Assembly: GCA_041481445.1 (NCBI GenBank) | Contig: JBGPBV010000012.1 | Span: 14,842-78,841, forward strand | Direction: 5' to 3' | Source: AA29 sp041481445 | GTDB taxonomy: Bacteria; Acidobacteriota; Vicinamibacteria; Fen-336 | DNA length: 64,000 nt | Shown: positions 57,091 through 64,000 of the stretch, piece by piece | Layout: each line of letters opens with the position of its first letter | How positions within the stretch are numbered: position 1 is the first letter of the stretch | Position numbers and translations under genes: made by a program | The notes under the pieces: model-generated | Told to the model about the DNA's origin: nothing | Databases searched by the model: none | The model's input: only the letters and a program-made list of their open reading frames with translations

Positions 57091-57393
57091 GTGCCCTTCC
57101 CGTGTCCGGGCTGCGAGGCCCTCGTGCCCGCCCGCCCCGAGTCCTGGGCCCTGCGCTGTCCGTCCTGCCGGGGAGTGATCCGGGCCCGGCCCGCGGAAGT
57201 GGGCGCGGCCGCGGACGGGACGCGCGCGTACGACGTCGAGATCGCGGGGCGGCCGGAGACGCGCCGGCGAGTCGAGGTGCCCTGGACGGCGGAGGAGGCG
57301 AAGCGGCTGCGCCGTTGGCTCTTCTGGTCGACCGTGATCACCCTCGCCCTGGTGGGTGTCCTCCTGGCCGCCGCCCTGCTCCGGGCCCGGTGA
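57091..57393 (+). CDS. Small zinc-ribbon membrane protein
   Basis: 100 residues from GTG 57091. Cys5-x-x-Cys8 (PCPGCEAL) and Cys23-x-x-Cys26 (RCPSCRGV) form a zinc ribbon, followed by a charged linker and a C-terminal membrane helix (WSTVITLALVGVLLAAALL). Zinc-ribbon/TM proteins of this kind are common but uncharacterised in GC-rich bacteria. A -10-like TATACT six bases upstream suggests a leaderless message. The gene diverges from surE and converges with a tiny basic gene. Confidence 0.6.
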   Translation: MPFPCPGCEALVPARPESWALRCPSCRGVIRARPAEVGAAADGTRAYDVEIAGRPETRRRVEVPWTAEEAKRLRRWLFWSTVITLALVGVLLAAALLRAR

Positions 57394-57394
57394 G

Positions 57395-57508
57395 CTATCG
57401 CTTGGGCGCCGGCTTCTTGGCGGCGGCGATGGCCGCCTTCTTGCGGGCCTTACGCGCCTTCTCCTTCCGCTTGCGGCGCCGCCGGATCTCCTTCATGCGC
57501 TCGATCAT
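57395..57508 (-). CDS. Tiny highly basic protein (37 residues)
   Basis: The minus-strand frame from ATG 57508 encodes MIERMKEIRRRRKRKEKARK, then 17 more residues rich in Lys, Ala and Arg, ending AAKKPAPKR. A GAGGAG-type Shine-Dalgarno lies about ten bases upstream. Nearly half the residues are Lys or Arg, as in small ribosome-associated or nucleic-acid-binding proteins. I do not recognise a named family. It could also be a chance frame, but its start, ribosome site and complete isolation between genes favour a real gene. Confidence 0.5.
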   Translation of the reverse strand: MIERMKEIRRRRKRKEKARKARKKAAIAAAKKPAPKR

Positions 57509-57624
57509 TCCCGGTTTCTCTCCTCGAGTGATTGACCGGGCATTGTACCGGCAATCCGCACCCGCGCGCGTTGTGGGACGCGGGAGCGTGGGCTATCATC
57601 GAATGACCGCCGCGAATTCCTGAG

Positions 57625-59955
57625 ATGTTTCGGCTCCGCAGCCTGAAGACCCGCACCGCCCTGGCCCTCTCCTCGGTGATCGTGGCCATATTGGTCTTCA
57701 ACGGCGTCTACATGATCCTCAGCAAGCGCGGGGAGCTGCGCAAGGGGATCGAGGAGGACGCCCTCACCTACGCGCGCCTCACCCGCGCGCCCATGGCCTC
57801 GGCGTTCCTCAGCTTCTACGCCTCCGACTTCTACAAGTTCCGTGAGCTGATGCGCGACCTCCTGGCCATGAACCGCGACGTGACGAGGGTGCGCATCGCG
57901 AACACCGCCGGCCAGGTGCGGTTCGACTCCCGCGAGCTCCAGGACGTGAGCCGCCCTCCGGCTCCGGGCGCGCCGACGATGCTGGAGGACCGGGAGCGGG
58001 CGGCGGCAGCCCGGCCCACCGACACCGCCGTCCACGGGCGCAACCCCGCCGGAGAGGAGACCCTGGCCGTGGTCGCCCCCTACGCCCTCGGCGACGCCGG
58101 CCCGCGGCTGGCTATCGTCTACGACATCTCCTACCGGCGCCTGAACTCGGAGACGCAGCACCTGGTGTGGGCCACCGGCGGCCTGACCCTCATCTCCATC
58201 GGCATCTCCCTGGTCATGGCCGTGGCCCTGGCCACCCGCATCACCAAGCCGCTGAGCGAGCTCACCGCGGGGGCCAAGGAGATCGCCCAGGGGCACTTCG
58301 ACCGCCGGCTCGACATCCGGTCGGGAGACGAGCTGCAGACCCTCTCCGAGAGCTTCAACGACATGACCGAGCAGCTCAAGCACAACGTCGAGCAGCTCGA
58401 GGAGTCCAACCAGAAGCTGGCCGCGGTCAACGAGGAGCTCAAGGAGCTCGACCGGATGAAGTCGGACCTCCTGGCCAACGTGAGCCACGAGCTGCGCACG
58501 CCCCTGACCGCGATCAAGGGCTACACCGACTACATCCTCGAGCGGAAGCTCGGCACCATCACCGACAAGCAGGAGAAGGGCCTGGTCGTCGTGCAGCGGA
58601 ACCTGGAGCGGCTCGGCAAGTCGATCAACGCCCTGCTCGACTTCTCGCGGATGGACGTGGGCCGGATCGTCCTCGACGTCCGGCCCTTCCCCCTCGCTCC
58701 CCTCGTCGACCAGATCCACACCACCGTGCGCTCGGAGCTGGAGAAGCGGCGCCTGGCCTTCCAGTCGCGGATCGACCCCACCCTGCCCAGCGTGGTCGCG
58801 GACCGCGAGAAGCTGGCGGCCGTGCTCGAGAACCTGGTCATCAACGCCATCAAGTTCACCCCCGAGGGCGGCCAGATCGTCGTCTCCGCCGCTCCCGCCA
58901 TCGCCGACGGCAAGCCCTGCGCGACCATCGCCGTGGCCGACACCGGCATCGGCATCCCCCCCGACCAGCTCGCGCGCATCTTCAATCGCTTCCACCAGGT
59001 CGACAGCTCGAGCACGCGGCGCTTCGGGGGGGTCGGCCTCGGGCTGGCCATCGTCAAGAGCATCGTGGAGGCGCACGACTCCACCATCGAGGTCGAGAGC
59101 GAGGAGGGCAAGGGCACGGTGTTCCGCTTCCGGCTCCCCCTGCTCGACCGCGCGGCGGCGCCGTCGGCCACGCCTCCCGCCGACCGGCCGGAGGAGGGCC
59201 TGATCCTGGTGGTGGACGACGACCCCTCGGTCGTGCGCTCCGTGCGCTCCTACCTGGAGGACGAAGGGCTGGCCGTCCTCTCCGCCAGCACGGCCGCGGA
59301 GGGCGCCTCCCTGGCCGTGGACCGCCACCCGGACGTGATCCTGCTCGATCTCCTGCTGCCGGACCAGAGCGGCTTCGAGCTGCTGCAGACCCTGAAGCGC
59401 GATCCCGCCACCACGCGCATCCCCGTCCTGCTGATCTCGATCATGAACGACTCCGTGAAGGGCCTGACCATGGGGGCAGCCGACTACCTGGTCAAGCCGG
59501 TGGCCCGCGCCGACGTCGTCTCCGCCGTGCGCCGGCTGCTGGACGTCCAGGGCGCGCGGGAGCCGATGGTGCTGGTGGTGGACGACGACCATGACACCGC
59601 GGAGCTCATCCGCGATACGCTGCGCAACGAGGGGTGGCGCGCCCAGGTCGCCCACCACGGGCGGCAGGCCCTGGAGCTTATCGCGCGCAAGCGTCCCGAC
59701 CTCGTGATCCTCGACATCATGATGCCGGAGATGAGCGGGTTCGAGGTGCTGGAGGCGCTGGCCCGGGACAAGACGACCGCCGCCATCCCCGTGCTGGTGC
59801 TCACCGCGCGCGGGAACGAGAGCGACGCCCGCCGCGGGCTGGCCCTGGGCGCGAAGCGGTACATGAGCAAGCCTTTCGACCTGCGGGCCCTGATCGCGGA
59901 GGTGCGGCGGCACCTGGGCGACCACGCGCCGGAGGGGCGGCGAGCCAGCCTATGA
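57625..59955 (+). CDS. Hybrid sensor histidine kinase with two receiver domains
   Basis: 776 residues. TM1 (LALSSVIVAILVFNGVYMIL), a periplasmic region of about 140 residues, TM2 (LTLISIGISLVMAVALATRI) and a HAMP linker (KPLSELTAGAKEIAQGHFDR) lead to a coiled coil. HisKA has H288 (NVSHELRTPLTAIKGY). The HATPase shows VINAIKFTPEGG, DTGIGIPPDQLARIF and GVGLGLAIVKSI. REC1 (about 527-640) has phosphoacceptor D575, REC2 (about 649-765) has D697. The stop overlaps the next gene as ATGA. It heads an operon ending in two EAL proteins, so phosphorelay probably controls c-di-GMP breakdown. A six-codon frame (57603-57623) ends one base before its ATG. Confidence 0.92.
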   Translation: MFRLRSLKTRTALALSSVIVAILVFNGVYMILSKRGELRKGIEEDALTYARLTRAPMASAFLSFYASDFYKFRELMRDLLAMNRDVTRVRIANTAGQVRFDSRELQDVSRPPAPGAPTMLEDRERAAAARPTDTAVHGRNPAGEETLAVVAPYALGDAGPRLAIVYDISYRRLNSETQHLVWATGGLTLISIGISLVMAVALATRITKPLSELTAGAKEIAQGHFDRRLDIRSGDELQTLSESFNDMTEQLKHNVEQLEESNQKLAAVNEELKELDRMKSDLLANVSHELRTPLTAIKGYTDYILERKLGTITDKQEKGLVVVQRNLERLGKSINALLDFSRMDVGRIVLDVRPFPLAPLVDQIHTTVRSELEKRRLAFQSRIDPTLPSVVADREKLAAVLENLVINAIKFTPEGGQIVVSAAPAIADGKPCATIAVADTGIGIPPDQLARIFNRFHQVDSSSTRRFGGVGLGLAIVKSIVEAHDSTIEVESEEGKGTVFRFRLPLLDRAAAPSATPPADRPEEGLILVVDDDPSVVRSVRSYLEDEGLAVLSASTAAEGASLAVDRHPDVILLDLLLPDQSGFELLQTLKRDPATTRIPVLLISIMNDSVKGLTMGAADYLVKPVARADVVSAVRRLLDVQGAREPMVLVVDDDHDTAELIRDTLRNEGWRAQVAHHGRQALELIARKRPDLVILDIMMPEMSGFEVLEALARDKTTAAIPVLVLTARGNESDARRGLALGAKRYMSKPFDLRALIAEVRRHLGDHAPEGRRASL

Positions 59956-60347
59956 AGAAGAAGATCCTGGTCGTGGACGACGAGGACGACATCCTGCACT
60001 TCCTGGAGCTCGTGCTGAAGGAGAAGGGCTACGAGGTCCGGACGGCGTCCAGCGGCCAGGAGGCCCTCACCACCGCCCAGATCGAGAAACCGGACCTCGT
60101 CCTGCTCGACATCATGATGCCGCAGATGGACGGATGGGAGGTCCTGAAGCTGCTGCGGGTGGACGAGGAGACGACGCACATCCCGGTGGCCATGCTCTCC
60201 GCGCGCACGGAGGCCAAGGACCGCGTGCAGGGCCTCCAGGAAGGGGCGATCGACTACATCTGCAAGCCCTTTTCCCTGCAGGACCTGCTCGGCAAGATAG
60301 AGAACATCTTCGGCCAGGCGGGCGACAGGGGCCAGGCCACGCGTTGA
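59952..60347 (+). CDS. Single-domain response regulator (CheY/DivK-like)
   Basis: 131 residues from ATG 59952, within the kinase stop. The receiver fold is complete: acidic pair in LVVDDEDD, D53 in LLDIMMPQMDGWE, the Ser position in AMLSARTEAKD and Lys in DYICKPFSLQD. No output domain follows, so it acts through protein contacts, perhaps passing phosphate from the hybrid kinase or docking to an EAL protein. The next gene starts 31 bases later. Confidence 0.93.
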   Translation: MKKKILVVDDEDDILHFLELVLKEKGYEVRTASSGQEALTTAQIEKPDLVLLDIMMPQMDGWEVLKLLRVDEETTHIPVAMLSARTEAKDRVQGLQEGAIDYICKPFSLQDLLGKIENIFGQAGDRGQATR

Positions 60348-60378
60348 TGGCGGCCCCCCTGGCCCCTCCGCCATCGCC

Positions 60379-61707
60379 ATGAGCACGCCTCCGCGGCCCG
60401 ACAGCGACTACTTCCGGCTCCGCGCGGAGTGGCTGCGCTTCAAGAACCACGTCATCGACTCCAACACCGGCCTCCCCACCCTGGCCGCGGTGCTCGACGA
60501 AGTGCGCCGCCTGATGGAGGAGCGGGGCACGCTGGCCCTCGTGTACCTCGACCTGGGGGTGGGCGGACAGGTGGAGCCGGTCTACGGCTGGCAGGCCCAC
60601 GACGAGCTGCTGCGCGGCTTCGCGCGCACCCTCGTCGCGCTGCGCGAGAAGGGGGACCTGGGACCGCGCGACGTCATCGCGGTGATGAGCGTGCGCAGCG
60701 ACAAGTTCCTCGTCTTCCTGCGCGGGGGGGACGGCTCCCCTCTCGACCCCCCGGCGGTGGAGGCGCGCGCGGCCCGCCTGCGGGAGCGGATCCTGGAGGC
60801 CCTGCCCGCCCACCTCCCCTCGGCGGTCGAGTGGCCCCTGGGGTTCGACATGGGGCACGCGCTCATGTACCGCGATCCCATGCTGCGCGCGGAGCGGTCC
60901 ATCCACCGGGCGCTGGACGAGGCCATGTACATGAGCCTGCGCCGGCGCACCCGCGAGGAGGACCAGCGCGGCCAGGGCCTGGACGAGATCATCGCCCTTG
61001 GCCAGGTGCAGACCCTGTACCAGCCGATCCTCGACCTGCGCACGGAGCGGGTGGTCGGCCACGAGATCTTCACGCGCGGCCCCGCCGGCAGCCCCTTCGA
61101 GGAGGCGGAGCGGCTCTTCGCGGTGGCGGAGCGGACGGGGCGCCTGGTGGAGCTGGAGCGACTCTCGCGGGCGCGCGCGCTAGAATCCGCGCGCAAGCAC
61201 CTGGAACCGGGCACCAAGCTCTTCCTGAACACGTCCGCGCGTGCCCTCTCGGATTCGGAGGTCGCGGGGGCGGGGTTCGTGCGGCGGGTCGACGCCAGCG
61301 GACTGCGGCACGAGGAGGTGGTCCTGGAGATCACGGAGCGCGTTCCCCGGGAGGAGCGCCCGGCCTACGAGCAGGCCCTGCGCGGGCTCAAGCAGGAGGG
61401 GTTCGGGATCGCCATCGACGACATGGGGGCCGGGTACTCGAGCCTGCAGGCCCTGGTCACCCTCGAGCCCGATTACCTGAAGTTCGACATCGCCCTCGTC
61501 CGCGGCATCGACCGCTCTTCGATCAAGCGCAGCCTCCTGGAGACGGTGGTGGACCTGTCCGGGCGCATCGGGGCCAAGGTGGTCGCGGAGGGCATCGAAG
61601 CGGAGGCGGAGCTCACGACCCTGAGGGACATGGGCGTCCCCCTGGGCCAGGGGCGCTTCCTGGCCGCGCCGGCGAAAGTCACGATCGACGCGCCGGTGGC
61701 GCCTTGA
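60379..61707 (+). CDS. Degenerate GGDEF-EAL protein (c-di-GMP phosphodiesterase)
   Basis: 442 residues. The N-terminal GGDEF-like domain (about 20-165: DSNTGLPTLAAVLDEVRRLM) has RSDKF at 106-110 in place of GGDEF, so cyclase activity is unlikely. The EAL domain (about 205-440) has YQPILDL, the catalytic Glu229 in GHEIFTRG, Asn in FLNTS, EITE, the Asp pair in IDDMGAGYSSLQAL, Lys in LKFD, VAEGIE and a final Gln in GQGRF. It therefore keeps the residues needed to bind two metals and hydrolyse c-di-GMP. A degenerate GGDEF may sense GTP. The stop overlaps the next gene's TTG start. Confidence 0.9.
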   Translation: MSTPPRPDSDYFRLRAEWLRFKNHVIDSNTGLPTLAAVLDEVRRLMEERGTLALVYLDLGVGGQVEPVYGWQAHDELLRGFARTLVALREKGDLGPRDVIAVMSVRSDKFLVFLRGGDGSPLDPPAVEARAARLRERILEALPAHLPSAVEWPLGFDMGHALMYRDPMLRAERSIHRALDEAMYMSLRRRTREEDQRGQGLDEIIALGQVQTLYQPILDLRTERVVGHEIFTRGPAGSPFEEAERLFAVAERTGRLVELERLSRARALESARKHLEPGTKLFLNTSARALSDSEVAGAGFVRRVDASGLRHEEVVLEITERVPREERPAYEQALRGLKQEGFGIAIDDMGAGYSSLQALVTLEPDYLKFDIALVRGIDRSSIKRSLLETVVDLSGRIGAKVVAEGIEAEAELTTLRDMGVPLGQGRFLAAPAKVTIDAPVAP

Positions 61708-62948
61708 ACGAGCCCATCGCGCCCTACCACGAGCGCATCCCGGAGCTGGCCGCGGAGCTGGCCGAGCGCGGGTGCATCGGCGTGATCGTGCTCGACACCC
61801 GGCCCCTCGCCTCCATCGAGGACGAGTACGGGTCGGACGCCTACGACGAGGTCCGGCGCCGCACCTTCAAGGTCCTCGCCGAGCAGCGGGGCAAGGACTA
61901 CCGCGCCGAGGACGTGCTCACCCTGGACACCCCGCGCGGGCACAGCTTCATCCTGTTCCTGGCGCGCAAGCGCCGGAAGAACCAGCCGCCCTCGGTGGCC
62001 GATCTCAAGGCGGTGCGCACGCGGCTGCTGACCTCGCTGGCCCCCAACCTGGGCCGGGCCGCCTTCCCCTACATCAAGACGCCGCCCCTCATCGAGGTCG
62101 GGTACGGGATGGCCGTCTACAACCCCCTCCTGCATCCCGAGCGCATCCTCCGGCGGGCGGTGGCGGAGGCCCTGGAGCTGGCCGCGCACAACCGCCGCGC
62201 CGACGAGCTCGTCGTGCGCGAGAAGCTCCAGGACCTGATCCTGCGCGAGCGCGTGATCACCGCCTACCAGGCCATCATGGAGCTGAAGGACCGGACGGTG
62301 CTCGGCTTCGAGGCCCTCTCGCGGGGGGCCCGCGGCACCGGCCTGGAGTCCGCCTACTCCCTGTTCGAGGCGGCGGACCGGCACGGCCTCCTGATCGAGC
62401 TGGACCGCCTGTGCCGGCGCCGGGCCCTGCTCTCGTCGGGCCGCATCCCCTCGAACGCCAAGATCTTCGTCAACACGCTGCCCGCCACCATCCGCGATCC
62501 ACAGTTCCGCGGGAAGGCCCTGATCGACTTCCTGGACCGCGCCCAGGTCTCGCCCGACCGCATCGTCATCGAGATCACGGAGAAGCTGGTCATCGAGAAC
62601 TACAACCTCTTCCGGGAGGCCATGGCCTACTTCACCGACCTCGGGATGTCGTTCGCGGTCGACGACGTGGGGGCCGGGTACTCGGGCCTGGAAGCCATCG
62701 CGCGCCTCAAGCCGCACTACCTGAAGATCGACATCTCGCTCGTGCGCGACGTCCACGTATCGCTGGTGAACCGCGAGATGGTGAAGGCGATCATCGCGAT
62801 GGGGCACGGCATCGGCGCGGCCGTGATCGCGGAGGGGATCCACACCGAGGACGAGGCCCTGGCCCTGCAGACGATGGGGATCGATTGGGGCCAGGGATAC
62901 CTGCTGGCGCGGCCGGACTCGGGCCCGGAGCCCCTGACCGCGATCTGA
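61704..62948 (+). CDS. Second degenerate GGDEF-EAL protein
   Basis: 414 residues from TTG 61704, in a TTGA overlap with the preceding stop. The N-terminal part resembles a GGDEF fold without its motif (RGHSFILFL at the expected place). The EAL domain has AYQAIMEL, Glu203 in GFEALSRG, FVNTLP, EITEKL, the Asp pair in VDDVGAGYSGLEA, LKID, IAEGIH and GQGY. Catalytic positions look intact. The two EAL proteins are clear paralogues and are translated together, so they may form a heterodimer or respond to different inputs. No typical diguanylate cyclase is in the window. Confidence 0.9.
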   Translation: MNEPIAPYHERIPELAAELAERGCIGVIVLDTRPLASIEDEYGSDAYDEVRRRTFKVLAEQRGKDYRAEDVLTLDTPRGHSFILFLARKRRKNQPPSVADLKAVRTRLLTSLAPNLGRAAFPYIKTPPLIEVGYGMAVYNPLLHPERILRRAVAEALELAAHNRRADELVVREKLQDLILRERVITAYQAIMELKDRTVLGFEALSRGARGTGLESAYSLFEAADRHGLLIELDRLCRRRALLSSGRIPSNAKIFVNTLPATIRDPQFRGKALIDFLDRAQVSPDRIVIEITEKLVIENYNLFREAMAYFTDLGMSFAVDDVGAGYSGLEAIARLKPHYLKIDISLVRDVHVSLVNREMVKAIIAMGHGIGAAVIAEGIHTEDEALALQTMGIDWGQGYLLARPDSGPEPLTAI

Positions 62949-63047
62949 GGCGCGCGTCGTTCGAGCGGGTCCGGAAGGGATTCGTGTAGCGGCTCGGCCC
63001 CGGGGCGGCACGGTCACGCCAGAATGAGAGGGCCGAAAGGAGTCTCC

Positions 63048-63299
63048 ATGGCCGACCAGAAAGACGACGACATGCCGGACTTCTCCGACGTCAAGAGCGG
63101 CGCCTCTTCGACCGCTCCGGCGGCGGAGGTCTACGAGACCTACGTCGTGAAGCCGGGCGACAGCCTCTCCAAGATCGCCAAGAACGCCTACGGTGACGGG
63201 AACGCCTGGAAGAAGATCTTCGAGGCCAACACGGACGTCCTCAAGGACCCGAACAAGATCTATCCCGGCCAGAAGCTGAAGATCCCCAAGAAGAGCTGA
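63048..63299 (+). CDS. Small LysM-domain protein
   Basis: 83 residues from ATG 63048, with AAAGGAG six bases upstream. A Ser/Ala/Asp-rich head of 28 residues precedes one LysM (about 31-82: YVVKPGDSLSKIAKNAYGDG, NKIYPGQKLKIPKK). LysM binds N-acetylglucosamine in peptidoglycan or spore/cortex glycans. There is no signal peptide, as in the KbpC/LysM small cytoplasmic proteins such as E. coli YgaU (Kbp), which bind potassium. It is 13 bases before a lipoprotein gene, so the two are likely cotranscribed. Confidence 0.85.
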   Translation: MADQKDDDMPDFSDVKSGASSTAPAAEVYETYVVKPGDSLSKIAKNAYGDGNAWKKIFEANTDVLKDPNKIYPGQKLKIPKKS

Positions 63300-63312
63300 A
63301 TTGGAGCGAACG

Positions 63313-63771
63313 ATGAAGAGACTCGCCGGCGTGACGCTGATGCTGTCGCTGGCCGGCGTGGGCTGCGGCTCCAAGGAGCCGCCCCCGCCGCCTCCCCCCT
63401 CGATCACGACTCCCCCGACCACCCAGCCCGCTCCGGTCAGCGTGAAGGGGGCCGCCCTCGGCAACGCGATCGGCGCCGACAAGAAGGTGGCGGCCGAGTC
63501 CGACACCTTCGCGGCCAAGGACACGATCTACGCCTCCGTCGAGACGGCGGGGGCGGGTCACGCCAGGCTGCGCGCGCAGTGGTCCTTCGTCAAGGGCGCC
63601 AAGACGGCCAAGGTCGACGAGACCACGATCGAGATGGACGCCACCGGCCCGACCGCCAACGAGTTCCACGTCTCCAAGCCCAGCGGCTGGCCCAAGGGCG
63701 ACTACAAGGTCGAGATCTTCCTCAACGAGGAGGCGGCCCCGGCGGTGACCAAGGCCTTCAAGGTGAGCTGA
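63313..63771 (+). CDS. Putative lipoprotein with Pro-rich linker
   Basis: 152 residues from ATG 63313, with GGAG six bases upstream; a TTG at 63301 would add four residues. The signal peptide ends in the lipobox LAGVGC. A Pro/Thr linker (PPPPPPPSITTPPTTQPAPV) connects to a beta-rich domain of about 100 residues (AAESDTFAAKDTIYASVETA; GWPKGDYKVEIFLNEEAAPA), Ig-like in pattern. The function is unknown; it probably sits on the outer membrane facing the periplasm, next to the peptidoglycan. Confidence 0.82.
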   Translation: MKRLAGVTLMLSLAGVGCGSKEPPPPPPPSITTPPTTQPAPVSVKGAALGNAIGADKKVAAESDTFAAKDTIYASVETAGAGHARLRAQWSFVKGAKTAKVDETTIEMDATGPTANEFHVSKPSGWPKGDYKVEIFLNEEAAPAVTKAFKVS

Positions 63772-63782
63772 GCCGTTCGTCG

Positions 63783-64000
63783 TTGGCCCACGTCGCCGAC
63801 TTCACGCCCGCGCTGCGCGAGGCGATCCTCCTCGCCCGGGCCGCCGGCCTGACGGAATCCGCGGATCGGCTGGACGCGCGTGTGACCGCGACGTGCGCCA
63901 CGTCTTCGGAATGGCTGGGCGAGGTCGGAGAGGGGATCGCCGAGTTCCTTGCCCGCGAGCGCGGGCACGTCCCCCCCGCCGCCACCGAGCTCCTCGAGCA
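63783..64000 (+). CDS. Cut-off open frame at window end, unknown
   Basis: From TTG 63783 the frame stays open to the window edge (AHVADFTPALREAILLARAA ... EFLARERGHVPPAATELLE). It begins 11 bases after the lipoprotein stop and is on the same strand, with genome-like codon use, so it may be the next gene of that run. Opposite-strand frames of similar length also exist. I recognise no domain. Confidence 0.4.
   Translation, partial: MAHVADFTPALREAILLARAAGLTESADRLDARVTATCATSSEWLGEVGEGIAEFLARERGHVPPAATELLE

Overview
The window is a very GC-rich bacterial chromosome segment with a strong G/C third-position bias. An envelope-rich gene set points to a Gram-negative-type cell: an RND tripartite pump, a TonB-dependent receptor with a carboxypeptidase-like N-terminal domain, outer-membrane lipoproteins and an ECF sigma factor/Ser-Thr kinase pair. 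The Oar-like TonB receptor, the sigma/kinase pair and the HNH family resemble Acidobacteriota (Vicinamibacteria or Thermoanaerobaculia type). That placement is an inference; no rRNA gene is present to settle it.

Layout. 1-5.4 kb: a cut-off receiver domain, an HNH endonuclease, a soluble lytic transglycosylase and an orphan transhydrogenase alpha (PntAA-type) gene. 5.4-8.9 kb: an NCS2-type permease and a glycosyltransferase-51 protein with a long AsmA-like N-terminus. 8.9-18 kb: an mdtABC-like RND operon with its NodT-type outer-membrane lipoprotein, joined by four-base stop/start overlaps. 18-20.1 kb: an aminotransferase and an ornithine cyclodeaminase family protein. 20.1-26.3 kb: a histidine kinase/OmpR regulator pair facing away from a secreted protein and a TonB receptor. 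26.3-30.8 kb: gcvT-gcvH-gcvP. 30.9-32.5 kb: a GspE/PilB-like protein with an MshEN-type c-di-GMP-binding region and a ruined ATPase site. 32.5-33.3 kb: a ribbon-helix-helix regulator and partner with a palindrome over the start codon. 33.3-39 kb: M50 protease-trpS-scpA-scpB-rluB-cmk, interrupted by a secreted-protein gene with its own promoter.

39.02-50.93 kb looks like a genomic island inserted at the 3' end of a tRNA-Leu(GAG) gene. A 25-bp piece of the tRNA 3' end is repeated at the far edge. The island carries fragmented IS91-like and IS630-like transposases, a foreign-looking membrane protein, the sigma/kinase pair, several secreted repeat proteins (beta-helix plus collagen-like, YadA-head-like, seven-repeat propeller) and truncated enzyme genes. 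I see no integrase.

51-57.5 kb: an 819-residue membrane protein (GT87-like), small zinc-ribbon proteins, a methyltransferase, an MFS exporter, an exported SurE phosphatase and a tiny basic protein. 57.6-63 kb: a signalling operon of hybrid histidine kinase, receiver and two EAL phosphodiesterases with degenerate GGDEF domains. 63-64 kb: a LysM protein, a lipoprotein and a cut-off reading frame.

Several genes have a -10-like hexamer exactly six bases before the start codon, which suggests leaderless transcripts. Most start-site choices below are mine, based on stop/start overlaps, Shine-Dalgarno matches or these -10 elements.
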